Shown here: positions 44,066 to 52,492 of the stretch, piece by piece
How positions within the stretch are numbered: the first letter of the stretch is position 1
How the letters are laid out: the number at the start of each line of letters is the position of its first letter
Made by a program: the position numbers and the translations under genes
Notes under the pieces: model-generated
What the model was told of the DNA's origin: nothing
The model's input: only the letters and a program-made list of their open reading frames with translations
Database searches by the model: none
From: Jejuia algarum
GTDB lineage: Bacteria > Bacteroidota > Bacteroidia > Flavobacteriales > Flavobacteriaceae
Length of the DNA: 64,000 nucleotides
Assembly (NCBI GenBank): GCA_947495775.1
Contig: CANMAQ010000002.1
Span: 248,001-312,000 of the forward strand
Reading direction: 5' to 3'

Positions 44066-44494
44066 TCGTTTTAAGCCTGTTTTTAACCGCCATATTCGTT
44101 GGATGCCAATTAACTATAGACGAATGGTCTTTTTTTAAAGTTGAAGTGTTTTTCTTACAAATAAAATACAATTGCTTTTAGAGGGGCCTTAAATATCTCG
44201 GTGAAGTATAGTTATTTTAAACAAGAAGTGTAATTACACCCTTAAGTTAAGACATAATCATAGGGTACTTAATGTTATAATCTTACGTGCACTATAAACA
44301 AAAGCGCTAAAAATTGAAAAAGTACTTTTTACAAATGCTCTAATGCTATTTACGTTTTAAATTTAACAGCACAGCATATACTCATGTTTTTAATTTACAA
44401 CATGGGCGGTATAAAGCACATAGATTTGTCCTTCCGTGCTATTCTGAAATACAAAAAAACGGGGATCCCATATCATTTTAAATACTGAATGGTA
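44066..44494. other. Intergenic region between T9SS gene and signalling operon
   Basis: About 430 bases, AT-rich, with no coding signal and no strong hairpin recognised as the end of the signalling operon. Confidence 0.5.
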
Positions 44495-45196
44495 TTATAA
44501 TAAATTTAAGCGCTTCATCAGTTCTGGCCTATTGGAGCGGCTCACTGGAATTACATCCTTTTTAATTAAAACGCTATTGTCTTCAATATCAATAATCTTT
44601 TTGATATTGATCACATAAGACCTATGAATTTTCAAAAAAAGATCATCTGGTAGTTTTTCTTCTATCTTTTTTAAGGTAGAGTGTACTGTATAATTTTTTG
44701 TTTCAGTTTTCAATTGAATATAATCACCTTTTGCTTCAACCAGATAAATACTAGCAATATCTATTTTTATAAGGCGCCTATCTATATTAATATACAGATG
44801 GTTATCTGAAATACGTTCAGCACGTTCTGTAGGCGTCGTTACTGTCACTACAGAAGTGGCTTTTTGAACGGCTTTTTCAAAACGGGACAAGGTCACAGGT
44901 TTTACCAAATAGTCCACAATACAATCATATTCAAAAGCTTCTATAGCAAACTTAGAATCTGAAGTCGTTAATATAATTTTAGGAGGATTTTTAAGCGTTT
45001 GAATGAAATCAAACCCTGTAAAACCAGGCATTAAAATGTCTAAAAAAATCAAATCTATTTCGTTTTGATTAAGATATTTTATGGCTTCTATAGCATTAGA
45101 AAACGTACCTTTAATCGTTAAATTCGGTAAACCAGCACACAATTGGGTAATAATAGTTCTTGCTGTAGCCTCATCGTCAATAATTATACAATTCAT
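44495..45196 (-). CDS. LytTR-family response regulator
   Basis: 233 residues. Receiver domain (about 1-120) with Asp in DLIFLDILMPGFTGFDF and the lysine of VDYLVKPVTL, followed by a LytTR DNA-binding domain (about 135-233; YLVEAKGDYIQLKTETKNY, HRSYVINIKKI). Last gene of the seven-gene signalling operon and the only DNA-binding output in it, so it probably executes the transcriptional response to the sensors upstream. Confidence 0.92.
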   Translation of the reverse strand: MNCIIIDDEATARTIITQLCAGLPNLTIKGTFSNAIEAIKYLNQNEIDLIFLDILMPGFTGFDFIQTLKNPPKIILTTSDSKFAIEAFEYDCIVDYLVKPVTLSRFEKAVQKATSVVTVTTPTERAERISDNHLYINIDRRLIKIDIASIYLVEAKGDYIQLKTETKNYTVHSTLKKIEEKLPDDLFLKIHRSYVINIKKIIDIEDNSVLIKKDVIPVSRSNRPELMKRLNLL

Positions 45197-45205
45197 AAAA
45201 TTACA

Positions 45206-45523
45206 TTATAACGTTTCCAGATAGTCGGTAATGGTTTGAAGTATCTCATGAAATGCTTCATACCCTACAGTTTGCTTTTCTTTTAAATGATCTTCAAAGC
45301 GTTCGGCTATCTTATAACTTTTTTCAAGGCCTAAAATACTAATTTTATGTTTAAGTTTGTGTACATTTTCTGCAGCATAGTTATAGTTTTTAGCTGCAAA
45401 GCTTTCAAAATACACTGCTTTTTCTTCAGGGAATTCTGTTTTAATAATCCCTATTAACTTGTTTTTAAATGCTATATCACCTCCAGAAAGCTGATTTATA
45501 TAACTCATATTAGGGGCTTCCAT
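45206..45523 (-). CDS. Hpt (histidine phosphotransfer) protein
   Basis: 105 residues, helical, with the phospho-histidine in AENVHKLKHKISILGLEK. It would shuttle phosphate between the kinases and the response regulators of the operon. Nine bases before the LytTR gene and three after the histidine kinase gene. Confidence 0.88.
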   Translation of the reverse strand: MEAPNMSYINQLSGGDIAFKNKLIGIIKTEFPEEKAVYFESFAAKNYNYAAENVHKLKHKISILGLEKSYKIAERFEDHLKEKQTVGYEAFHEILQTITDYLETL

Positions 45524-45526
45524 AAT

Positions 45527-46582
45527 TTATTTTTTTAATGTAAAATAAAACGTTGTACCTCTATTTACTTCAGATTCTAACCAAATAATACCTCCTAGGC
45601 CATCTACAATTTTTTTAACTAAAGACAATCCCATACCTGTGGCATTGGTATTGGTCTCTAATTTCTCGAAAGTTTTAAATATTTTATCGAAATATTTTTT
45701 GTCGATGCCTTTACCATTATCTCTCACATAAAATTCCCAAAACTTATTGGCATTTTCGAAACCTATTTCTACCAAGCCCTTCTCTTTATTGTTGTATTTA
45801 ATGGCATTTACAATAAGGTTTTGGAACAATTGCTGAAGCCTATATTTATCGCCTTTTACCGTTGGCATATTATCGTTTTTAACAATAACAATATGGCTGG
45901 GCACATTAATATGTCGTATCACTTCTGCTAAGAGTTTGTCTAGATCTACATCGTAAATGTCAACTTGATTTTTACTAATGGTAGAGTACTCTAGTATACC
46001 ACTAATTAGAGTGTCCATTTTCTCGACATTACTTCTAATTAGCGTTAAACATTTTTTTCCTTCCGCATCTACGCTGTCCTTATAATCTTCTTTTAACCAA
46101 GACGATAATGCATCTATACTGCGTAGTGGTGTTTTTAAGTCGTGCGATACCATATGAGCATAATCGCTTAATTCTTGATTTTGGCGTTCCAATTCTTTTA
46201 AAAGCTTTTCACGTTGGGTATCAATTTCAATAATTTTTTTAGCCTGTGCTGTGATAAAGTCTAATAATTCAAGGCCATCAAAGGCTGTACGGTCTTCGTT
46301 TTTATTGTTTTCTTCGGGAATATCATAAAAATTTAATGTCTTTACAAGGTGCTTTAATTTTTTAAACACGGCGCGTTGTTCCTCTGCTTCTTCGCGTAAT
46401 TTTTGATTGGCATTAAACAATTCTTCCGAACTAATAGCCATAGCACGTTGTTGCATAACGTACTGCTCGTCATAGTTTGTATAAGACCGGTCTACAGCAT
46501 CCAAGAATTCCTTTAGCTTAGGATCGCTTGCTAGTGCTTCTGGCACATACTTTCGTATTTGGCGTTTTAACAGAGAATTCAT
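45527..46582 (-). CDS. Cytoplasmic histidine kinase following the FIST gene
   Basis: 351 residues without membrane helices. An N-terminal helical region (about 1-140) precedes HisKA with SDYAHMVSHDLKTPLRSID, then the N box LIVNAIKYN and G boxes DNGKGIDKKYF and GMGLSLVKKIV. It overlaps the FIST gene by one base, so kinase and sensor are probably a pair, as for NosP and its kinase. It has no sensor domain of its own, which supports control by an external protein. Confidence 0.9.
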   Translation of the reverse strand: MNSLLKRQIRKYVPEALASDPKLKEFLDAVDRSYTNYDEQYVMQQRAMAISSEELFNANQKLREEAEEQRAVFKKLKHLVKTLNFYDIPEENNKNEDRTAFDGLELLDFITAQAKKIIEIDTQREKLLKELERQNQELSDYAHMVSHDLKTPLRSIDALSSWLKEDYKDSVDAEGKKCLTLIRSNVEKMDTLISGILEYSTISKNQVDIYDVDLDKLLAEVIRHINVPSHIVIVKNDNMPTVKGDKYRLQQLFQNLIVNAIKYNNKEKGLVEIGFENANKFWEFYVRDNGKGIDKKYFDKIFKTFEKLETNTNATGMGLSLVKKIVDGLGGIIWLESEVNRGTTFYFTLKK

Positions 46583-47715
46583 TATTCACTAATAAGAGTT
46601 ATCGTCATTGTTTGATTATGCAATTTACAGCTATTTTCATCATGAAAAGGTGCGATTTCACCATAAGAATAAAACCCGCAGATTACAGTAGCATCTCCAA
46701 CGACTGCAACAACTTCTTCTATTTCTTCTTCCACACGTTGGTCTAACACTAATTTTCGGCCTATACAACTTACCAAAAGGGCCAATTCTGGTTTTGTTTG
46801 TCTGCCTTCTGCGGCTTGTAGGGCAGCGCGTTCTGAAGCGCTAGCAATATTATCAATATTCGTCATCATAAGCTGTACCTTAGAATTTTCAGGAATGTCT
46901 CCTGCTAAAATCATAGAATTATCAGCTTCGTTTATATTTAAGATGGTGCGTACTATAGACTTTTGCTCGTTTGTTGTTATTACATTTAAAGGATATAGCA
47001 ATGCAGCACTGGGCAATGCTTTTGCTTTTTCACCCAAATATTTTTTATAAAGGTCTAGGGCTGGTTGTCCATCTAATTCGTAGAGTACATTGGCTTTCGA
47101 TTTGGTCACAATACGTTGTGGTCCAAAAGGGCTCCATCCCCCGTGTATAGAAAATGAGGCTTCTAAAGTCGTTCCATAAAACCCTATAGCGACAACTTCG
47201 CCTTCTTTAGGAGTTTCATTATAACTGGCCAAGGTTTTCTCAAAACGCGCACCGTCCCCACAAAGACCTCCTGTAATAAATACGTTTTCATCGTTTAAGG
47301 TATTCATTCCTTTTGTTAATTGACTTCCATTCACGAAGCTGCCTTCAGAAACTACAAATATGAATTTTAAACCTGTCGTATCGAATTGTTTAACGAGAGC
47401 TGCCCCTGTTTTAAAACTTTCCTGCCCCGTTTCTAATAGATTGCTTGTTTTTATAACAAAATGAGACCTTTCAAACTCAATAGCCGTTACGGTAATACTA
47501 TCATCGTCTACTACAGCCGATGTAATGTCACCACTGGTAGATCCAAAAACAATATGACCATCTGGAAATAGCGCTCTCAAGGCCGTATAAAGTTGTTTAT
47601 CTTCTAATAAATAGCGATTTCCAAATACAAGAACCAAGGGCGCCTTTAACAGGTGTTGCGCTGATAAATACGTCCATTCTTTATCTTTTTGCCGCTTTAA
47701 TTGTACAATTTTCAA
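46582..47715 (-). CDS. FIST-domain sensor protein (NosP-like)
   Basis: 377 residues consisting of FIST_N (about 20-205; VFGSTSGDITSA, FVVSEGSFVNGSQL, FITGGLCGDGARF) and FIST_C (about 215-370; GGWSPFGPQRIVTKS, CGFYSYGEIAPFH, LHNQTMTITLI). Some FIST proteins (NosP) bind heme and sense NO, passing the signal to a histidine kinase; others bind other small ligands. Here it is sandwiched between two kinase genes and next to an H-NOX gene, which favours NO sensing. Heme binding is inferred. Confidence 0.88.
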   Translation of the reverse strand: MKIVQLKRQKDKEWTYLSAQHLLKAPLVLVFGNRYLLEDKQLYTALRALFPDGHIVFGSTSGDITSAVVDDDSITVTAIEFERSHFVIKTSNLLETGQESFKTGAALVKQFDTTGLKFIFVVSEGSFVNGSQLTKGMNTLNDENVFITGGLCGDGARFEKTLASYNETPKEGEVVAIGFYGTTLEASFSIHGGWSPFGPQRIVTKSKANVLYELDGQPALDLYKKYLGEKAKALPSAALLYPLNVITTNEQKSIVRTILNINEADNSMILAGDIPENSKVQLMMTNIDNIASASERAALQAAEGRQTKPELALLVSCIGRKLVLDQRVEEEIEEVVAVVGDATVICGFYSYGEIAPFHDENSCKLHNQTMTITLISE

Positions 47716-47720
47716 AATCC

Positions 47721-49697
47721 TTATTTTTTTAAAGTGAAATAAAATGTAGTACCTGTTCCTAATTCCGACTCAATCCACACTGTACCTTTATGTAAGTTTA
47801 TAATCTTCTTTACGATAGACAAACCAATACCTGTGGAATCTTTGCGCTTATTTAAAGCGTGAAATACTTTAAATACTTTATCATGGTATTTTTTGTCTAT
47901 GCCTATACCATTATCTTTAACTGAAAATTGATAATACTCTGGCTGTTCTATAACATCTATGTTTATATGGCCTTCAGCCTTGTCATTAAACTTTACGGCA
48001 TTGCTAATAAAGTTTTGAAATAACTGCTTTAGTTTTGTTTTATCGCCTTGTACTTTCGGTAAAGGATTTAAAATAGTTATCGAAATATGTGCGGGTATAT
48101 AGAGTATTTTTTTAAGTTCTTCAACAGTGGCATTTAAATCTACAGTCTCTTCTTCCATTGCTTTAGCACCAACACTAGAGTACATTAAAACGTCTGAGAT
48201 GAGTTGCTCCATTTTTTCTAAGGTATCTTCTATAAGTTCTATGTTTGTGACACTCACCTCGTCTAACTTATCCTTATTGTCTTCCTTAATCCAATTTACC
48301 AAAGCATCTATACTGCGTAAAGGTGATTTTAAATCATGAGAGACAATATGGGCATACTCTTGTAATTCATTATTACTTTTCTCGAGTTCTTGAAGTAATT
48401 TTTCTTTTTGAAGTTGCAATGTTTTTAAGGCCGTAATGTCTAGATATATACCAATAGAGCCAATAACCTCTCCGTTGAGATTGTAATTTAAGGCTCCGCT
48501 AATCAAGCAGTGTTTTATAGTGCCCATTTTTGTTTTACACCTTACTTCGTAAGAATGGGACTTGCCTTTAATGCGTTCGGTATTATCTTCTCGTATGCTT
48601 TCCAAATCGCCTTCTACAGGAAAAACAGATTGAGCAGACTTCCCAATCAATTCGTCTTTGGTATACCCAGAGATTTTAAGGAAGCTTTTATTTACCATAA
48701 GAATTTTATCCTTGGTATCCAGCTCCATTAATCCTAAATTCATATTTGCGATTACACTACTGTATTTTTGCTTTTGTGCTTCTAATCCTTTTCGGTATTT
48801 TCTACGTAACGTAACATCTTTATACGTCCATAAATGGCCTTTATAAACGTTACCTTCATAGATAGGGACATAATCACGTTCTAAAATTTTACCGTTGCGC
48901 ATTTCTAATTCATCCCCTAAAACTTCTTGTTTATGTTTTAAAATAGAGGCGATTTGAGCAATAAATAGCTCTGGATTTTTAAATAAAATTTTATGTGTTT
49001 CCACAACCGTTGTACAATCTTGCCCTTTTAAAGCTTTGGGCGTTTCTTCTATATTAAATAATTCGCAGAATTTTTTATTAGTCAATACCAATTTTCTATT
49101 TTCATCTTCTAAAAGCACACCGCTATCTAAATTGAGTATAAGGGTTGCTAAACGATTTTCAGATTCTATTAACTGTATTTCTGCTTCTTTAGCTTTCGTA
49201 ATATCTCTAACAATACCTTGGGCAGCTACAGGCTGTCCGTTATCGTAGATGATACTGCCATTGAGGTGTAGTAATTTTTCTTCTTTTTTCTGCGTAATGA
49301 TTTTTAAATTGAAATCTGTAATACTCCCTTTTACCAAAAGCTTTTGAAAGGACTCTGCAACAGACTGCAAATCTTCTGGGTGTACTAAATCCATGAGATT
49401 GAAATACGACTTGATACTATCGCAGCCCAACAAATCGACAGCGGCGTCGTTCATCTTTAATACGTTTCCAAACAAATCCATTATCACATACGGGTCCACA
49501 ATATTCTCGAAAACACCTTGCAATTGAGAATCGGTTTTATTGAGCAAACTTTCTAGCTCTAAGTAGGATTGTTCTAACTCTTGTTTGGCTTGGTATAATT
49601 CGGCGGCCTTATTTTCGAGAATTTTTTCAGCTTGTTTTCTCGCTGCTTTTTCTCGAGCTAATGCACGCTCTAAAATGTCAATCTTCTCTTGACTCAT
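47721..49697 (-). CDS. Multi-PAS cytoplasmic histidine kinase following the H-NOX gene
   Basis: 658 residues, no membrane helices. A coiled coil (about 1-60), three PAS domains (about 60-175, 185-300, 310-430), HisKA with EYAHIVSHDLKSPLRSIDAL, and HATPase with NAVKFND, DNGIGIDKKYH and GIGLSIVKKII. Its start overlaps the H-NOX stop, the usual gene order for H-NOX-associated kinases. It likely takes its main input from H-NOX. Confidence 0.92.
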   Translation of the reverse strand: MSQEKIDILERALAREKAARKQAEKILENKAAELYQAKQELEQSYLELESLLNKTDSQLQGVFENIVDPYVIMDLFGNVLKMNDAAVDLLGCDSIKSYFNLMDLVHPEDLQSVAESFQKLLVKGSITDFNLKIITQKKEEKLLHLNGSIIYDNGQPVAAQGIVRDITKAKEAEIQLIESENRLATLILNLDSGVLLEDENRKLVLTNKKFCELFNIEETPKALKGQDCTTVVETHKILFKNPELFIAQIASILKHKQEVLGDELEMRNGKILERDYVPIYEGNVYKGHLWTYKDVTLRRKYRKGLEAQKQKYSSVIANMNLGLMELDTKDKILMVNKSFLKISGYTKDELIGKSAQSVFPVEGDLESIREDNTERIKGKSHSYEVRCKTKMGTIKHCLISGALNYNLNGEVIGSIGIYLDITALKTLQLQKEKLLQELEKSNNELQEYAHIVSHDLKSPLRSIDALVNWIKEDNKDKLDEVSVTNIELIEDTLEKMEQLISDVLMYSSVGAKAMEEETVDLNATVEELKKILYIPAHISITILNPLPKVQGDKTKLKQLFQNFISNAVKFNDKAEGHINIDVIEQPEYYQFSVKDNGIGIDKKYHDKVFKVFHALNKRKDSTGIGLSIVKKIINLHKGTVWIESELGTGTTFYFTLKK

Positions 49698-50236
49698 TAA
49701 TTCTTTTTAATAATAAACATCACTTCGGTACCATCATCCTTTAATTTTTCTAATGCAATACTTGCTTTAGCATTAAAATACGCAAACGTTTTATGCATTA
49801 AACCTAAACCAAAATGATGCATTGCTCTACTGGATTTATACACCATGGTCAATTCATTTTTGGTTTTTTTAATAATTTCGAATGTTGGCAGTTCAGCTTC
49901 AGGGTAAATTTTTTTAACTTCTATATGAATATGATTTTCTATAGAGGCCAGCATTTCTATAGGATCTTTGTAGGTGGCTAAAAGGCCTGGGTAACTGTCT
50001 TCTATAACACTAAAAAAATGTTCAGCATAAGCCTGTAATAAATCATCTTTAGCGATACCTGTATTTGTACTTAAATGTTGTAACAATTGTAACATTTCAG
50101 AAAAACTATACGTGCCTACAGAGGTATATATACCCCCTGATTCTAAATCTGAACTTGTTAAAATCTTATCGACCATTTCTAGTCCAAATTTAGTCTCTAC
50201 TAAATCTAAAAATTCGGTAAAAATTATCCCCTTCAT
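49697..50236 (-). CDS. H-NOX heme nitric oxide sensor
   Basis: 179 residues, the normal length. The proximal heme ligand is His102 (IENHIHIEV) and the propionate-binding YxSxR motif is Tyr133-Ser135-Arg137 (VYKSSR). The position matching the distal tyrosine of oxygen-binding H-NOX proteins (two residues beyond 140) is phenylalanine (HHFGLG), so it should discriminate against O2 and bind NO. It inhibits or activates the kinase encoded next to it. Second gene of the operon. Confidence 0.92.
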   Translation of the reverse strand: MKGIIFTEFLDLVETKFGLEMVDKILTSSDLESGGIYTSVGTYSFSEMLQLLQHLSTNTGIAKDDLLQAYAEHFFSVIEDSYPGLLATYKDPIEMLASIENHIHIEVKKIYPEAELPTFEIIKKTKNELTMVYKSSRAMHHFGLGLMHKTFAYFNAKASIALEKLKDDGTEVMFIIKKN

Positions 50237-50647
50237 TTATAACTGTTTTAGTTCATTAATACTCCAATACGCTAAAAGGCGCTCTACTTTTGTCACGTAG
50301 TCTTCATATTTTAAAGGTTTCAAAACATATCCTGCTATGCCTATCTTATAACATTCTAACAAATCTTGTTGATTATTAGATGTTGTTAATATGATTGTTG
50401 GGATATATTTAAGGACGTCATCATTCTTAAGAATACTCAAAAACTCTATGCCATTTAATTTTGGCATATTCAAATCTAATAAAATTATGTCAGGTAATTC
50501 ATCTTTTTTTTGTAAAAATTGTAGGGCTTCTTCCCCATTATTCGCTTCAACAATTGTATGTGGTAGTTCTAGTTTAGAAATTGTTCTGTTCAATTTCATA
50601 ACTTCAATCATGTCATCTTCTATGAGTAAAATGTTTAAGCTTTTCAT
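50237..50647 (-). CDS. Single-domain response regulator
   Basis: 136 residues, receiver only. Acidic pair LIEDDMIEV, phosphoacceptor Asp in DIILLDLNMPKLNGIEFL, and lysine in GYVLKPLKYEDY. First gene of the signalling operon and adjacent to H-NOX (stop and start abut). It may be a phosphate sink or act by protein contact, for example on motility or biofilm machinery. Confidence 0.9.
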   Translation of the reverse strand: MKSLNILLIEDDMIEVMKLNRTISKLELPHTIVEANNGEEALQFLQKKDELPDIILLDLNMPKLNGIEFLSILKNDDVLKYIPTIILTTSNNQQDLLECYKIGIAGYVLKPLKYEDYVTKVERLLAYWSINELKQL

Positions 50648-50672
50648 AATGTCCTTCTAATTAACATTATAA

Positions 50673-50697
50673 AATTACTTCAATCCTGTAAGTAATT
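50673..50697. promoter_or_regulatory. Inverted repeat upstream of the signalling operon
   Basis: AATTACTT (50673-50680) and AAGTAATT (50690-50697) form an 8-bp inverted repeat with a 9-base spacer, 26 bases before the first gene. Half-sites resemble those of the TAAGTA palindrome but in the opposite arrangement. Confidence 0.4.
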
Positions 50698-50975
50698 ATT
50701 TAAATATCGATTAGTCAGAACTAGTTATAGACGAATTACAATTAAGTGTCGACGAGTGGTATAAATACGATCAAGTAGTACTGCTAATCCCAGTAATAGC
50801 CTAGCTTAAACAGTAATATATATCTTTCAAAATTATTAAAAAAGAAAGAAATTTCAACTTAAATATAGCTTGAAATTATAGGCTTAATACACCTATAAAA
50901 AAGAAAAAGCAGATCAAAATAAGTATTGGGCTTCTAAAGTGACCATCAACATAGAGCTGTCTCAATTTTAGGCCT

Positions 50976-51000
50976 AAAAAAACTCCCAAGTTGGGAGTTT
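50976..51000 (-). terminator. Rho-independent terminator of the nitrate reductase operon
   Basis: AAACTCCC (50980-50987) pairs with GGGAGTTT (50993-51000) with a 5-base AAGTT loop, followed on the - strand by a T-run (A-run 50976-50982). It lies 55 bases after the rubredoxin-like gene. Confidence 0.88.
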
Positions 51001-51055
51001 CAGACAAACATAATTGTAATAGCCTATTATTGAAGCTAAACAACATATAAGTATA

Positions 51056-52492
51056 CTATACGCGCTGTTTACGTATGGTTTTTTTCTCAAAACTGCTTTT
51101 ATCAGCTTCACATAAAGAACAGGTATAGGTCTCTGGTAAATCCTCAAAACTAGTATGTGCCGGTATATTTTGTGTAATGTCCCCATAGGTTTCATTATAT
51201 ACGGTTAAACATTCTGAGCATTGGTATACATCTTCTTCTGTACTTTCTTTTTTCAGTGCTTTTACGCTTTCTTCTTCGCGTTCTGTGCCTAACTGTTCGA
51301 AGTAAAGTTGACTTAATTCCATTAACAAGCCTGGTAATTCTATTTTATCAACATCCTGAACATGCATGATATAGTCACGAGTGTTAGGGTCGAAATTTTT
51401 GGCATACAATAAATTATAGGTATCTCGTATGGTAAAATTACCTACGGCTTCTGGTTGTCTGTTCTTTTCTATAACTATAGACGTGAAATTATAAGTATCA
51501 CTATCAAAACTTGTAATTCCAAAAGTAAGTCCATAAGTACTAATATCGTTTTGATCGAAATTAGTTACCAAATATTTTTTTAGATTAAGGGCTTCTTTAT
51601 CATTTACAGGAACATGCCAATTCATCTCTAACATGGAATGTCTTACATTAATACCATATTTGCCTAAGAATTTCTCCCATTGCAATTTAAAGCGTTCTGG
51701 AATTCCCTTTACAATAAATGATTTCCAAGGTGTGATTGAAATCTTTCCAATTTTATTCTCAGAACACAACTCGCACATCGCTTTTAGAAACTTTAAATCG
51801 TACCTATTGTTTCTCCAATACAACCCTAACCAATAACGGTCTGTCCCTATTCTATTCATCCCTTCGTAATACGGAAATGGATAAAATGGCACTTCTAAAG
51901 GCTTATCTACAGTTCTATTATTAGTATCTGTAGCATCGCTTACCAAGTCAAAAACAGTTTCTATCGTTTCTGGCTCTTCTATCAAGATATTTTCTATAGC
52001 CAATTCAATCTTATCCATATCCCAGCTGTAGATTAAAGCAGGGTACATTTCTGTCTTCGTCCAACCGGGTAATCTTAGGTATAAATACCAATAGTCATCA
52101 TGCTCTGATGCTATAAAATTTACATTTCCTGTAAATAAAGGCACAAGGCGTTGCTTAGGATCGGTAACATTGATACGCAATTTAGGAAAATGTTTAAACT
52201 GCTCTAAAACATATAAGTATTGATCGCTGGTAAGCCATGACGTACTGGGAAGAATTTCGGCAGAAACATAAGACGATGCTATGTTCTCAACACCATCTTG
52301 TTTTGGCTTTACAAACTTAATTTTATCAAACTGACTAAATTTACTTTCATCAATTTCTTCTGGAAATATGATATCCTGACGCGATCCAAAAGAAATAGCA
52401 TTTAAACCTAAACCTTCTGCTGCTTCACAAATATACTTTAACTCTCCTGGTGATAATACACCTCCGTTTATTCTTAATCTATAAGGTTCCAT
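51056..52492 (-). CDS. Nitrite/sulfite-reductase-like protein with C-terminal rubredoxin domain
   Basis: 478 residues. The first ~400 carry the ferredoxin-like half-domains of siroheme nitrite/sulfite reductases (RINGGVLSPGELKYICEAAEGLG, SFGSRQDIIFPEE, MCELCSENKIGKISITPW). I cannot find the CxxxxxC...CxxxC set that binds the siroheme and [4Fe-4S] cluster. The last ~65 residues are a rubredoxin-like domain with CSEC and CSLC (YQCSECLTVYNETYGD, DLPETYTCSLCEADKSSFE). It overlaps the nitrate reductase stop codon. Probably an electron-transfer partner in nitrate reduction, not a nitrite reductase itself. Confidence 0.82.
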   Translation of the reverse strand: MEPYRLRINGGVLSPGELKYICEAAEGLGLNAISFGSRQDIIFPEEIDESKFSQFDKIKFVKPKQDGVENIASSYVSAEILPSTSWLTSDQYLYVLEQFKHFPKLRINVTDPKQRLVPLFTGNVNFIASEHDDYWYLYLRLPGWTKTEMYPALIYSWDMDKIELAIENILIEEPETIETVFDLVSDATDTNNRTVDKPLEVPFYPFPYYEGMNRIGTDRYWLGLYWRNNRYDLKFLKAMCELCSENKIGKISITPWKSFIVKGIPERFKLQWEKFLGKYGINVRHSMLEMNWHVPVNDKEALNLKKYLVTNFDQNDISTYGLTFGITSFDSDTYNFTSIVIEKNRQPEAVGNFTIRDTYNLLYAKNFDPNTRDYIMHVQDVDKIELPGLLMELSQLYFEQLGTEREEESVKALKKESTEEDVYQCSECLTVYNETYGDITQNIPAHTSFEDLPETYTCSLCEADKSSFEKKTIRKQRV

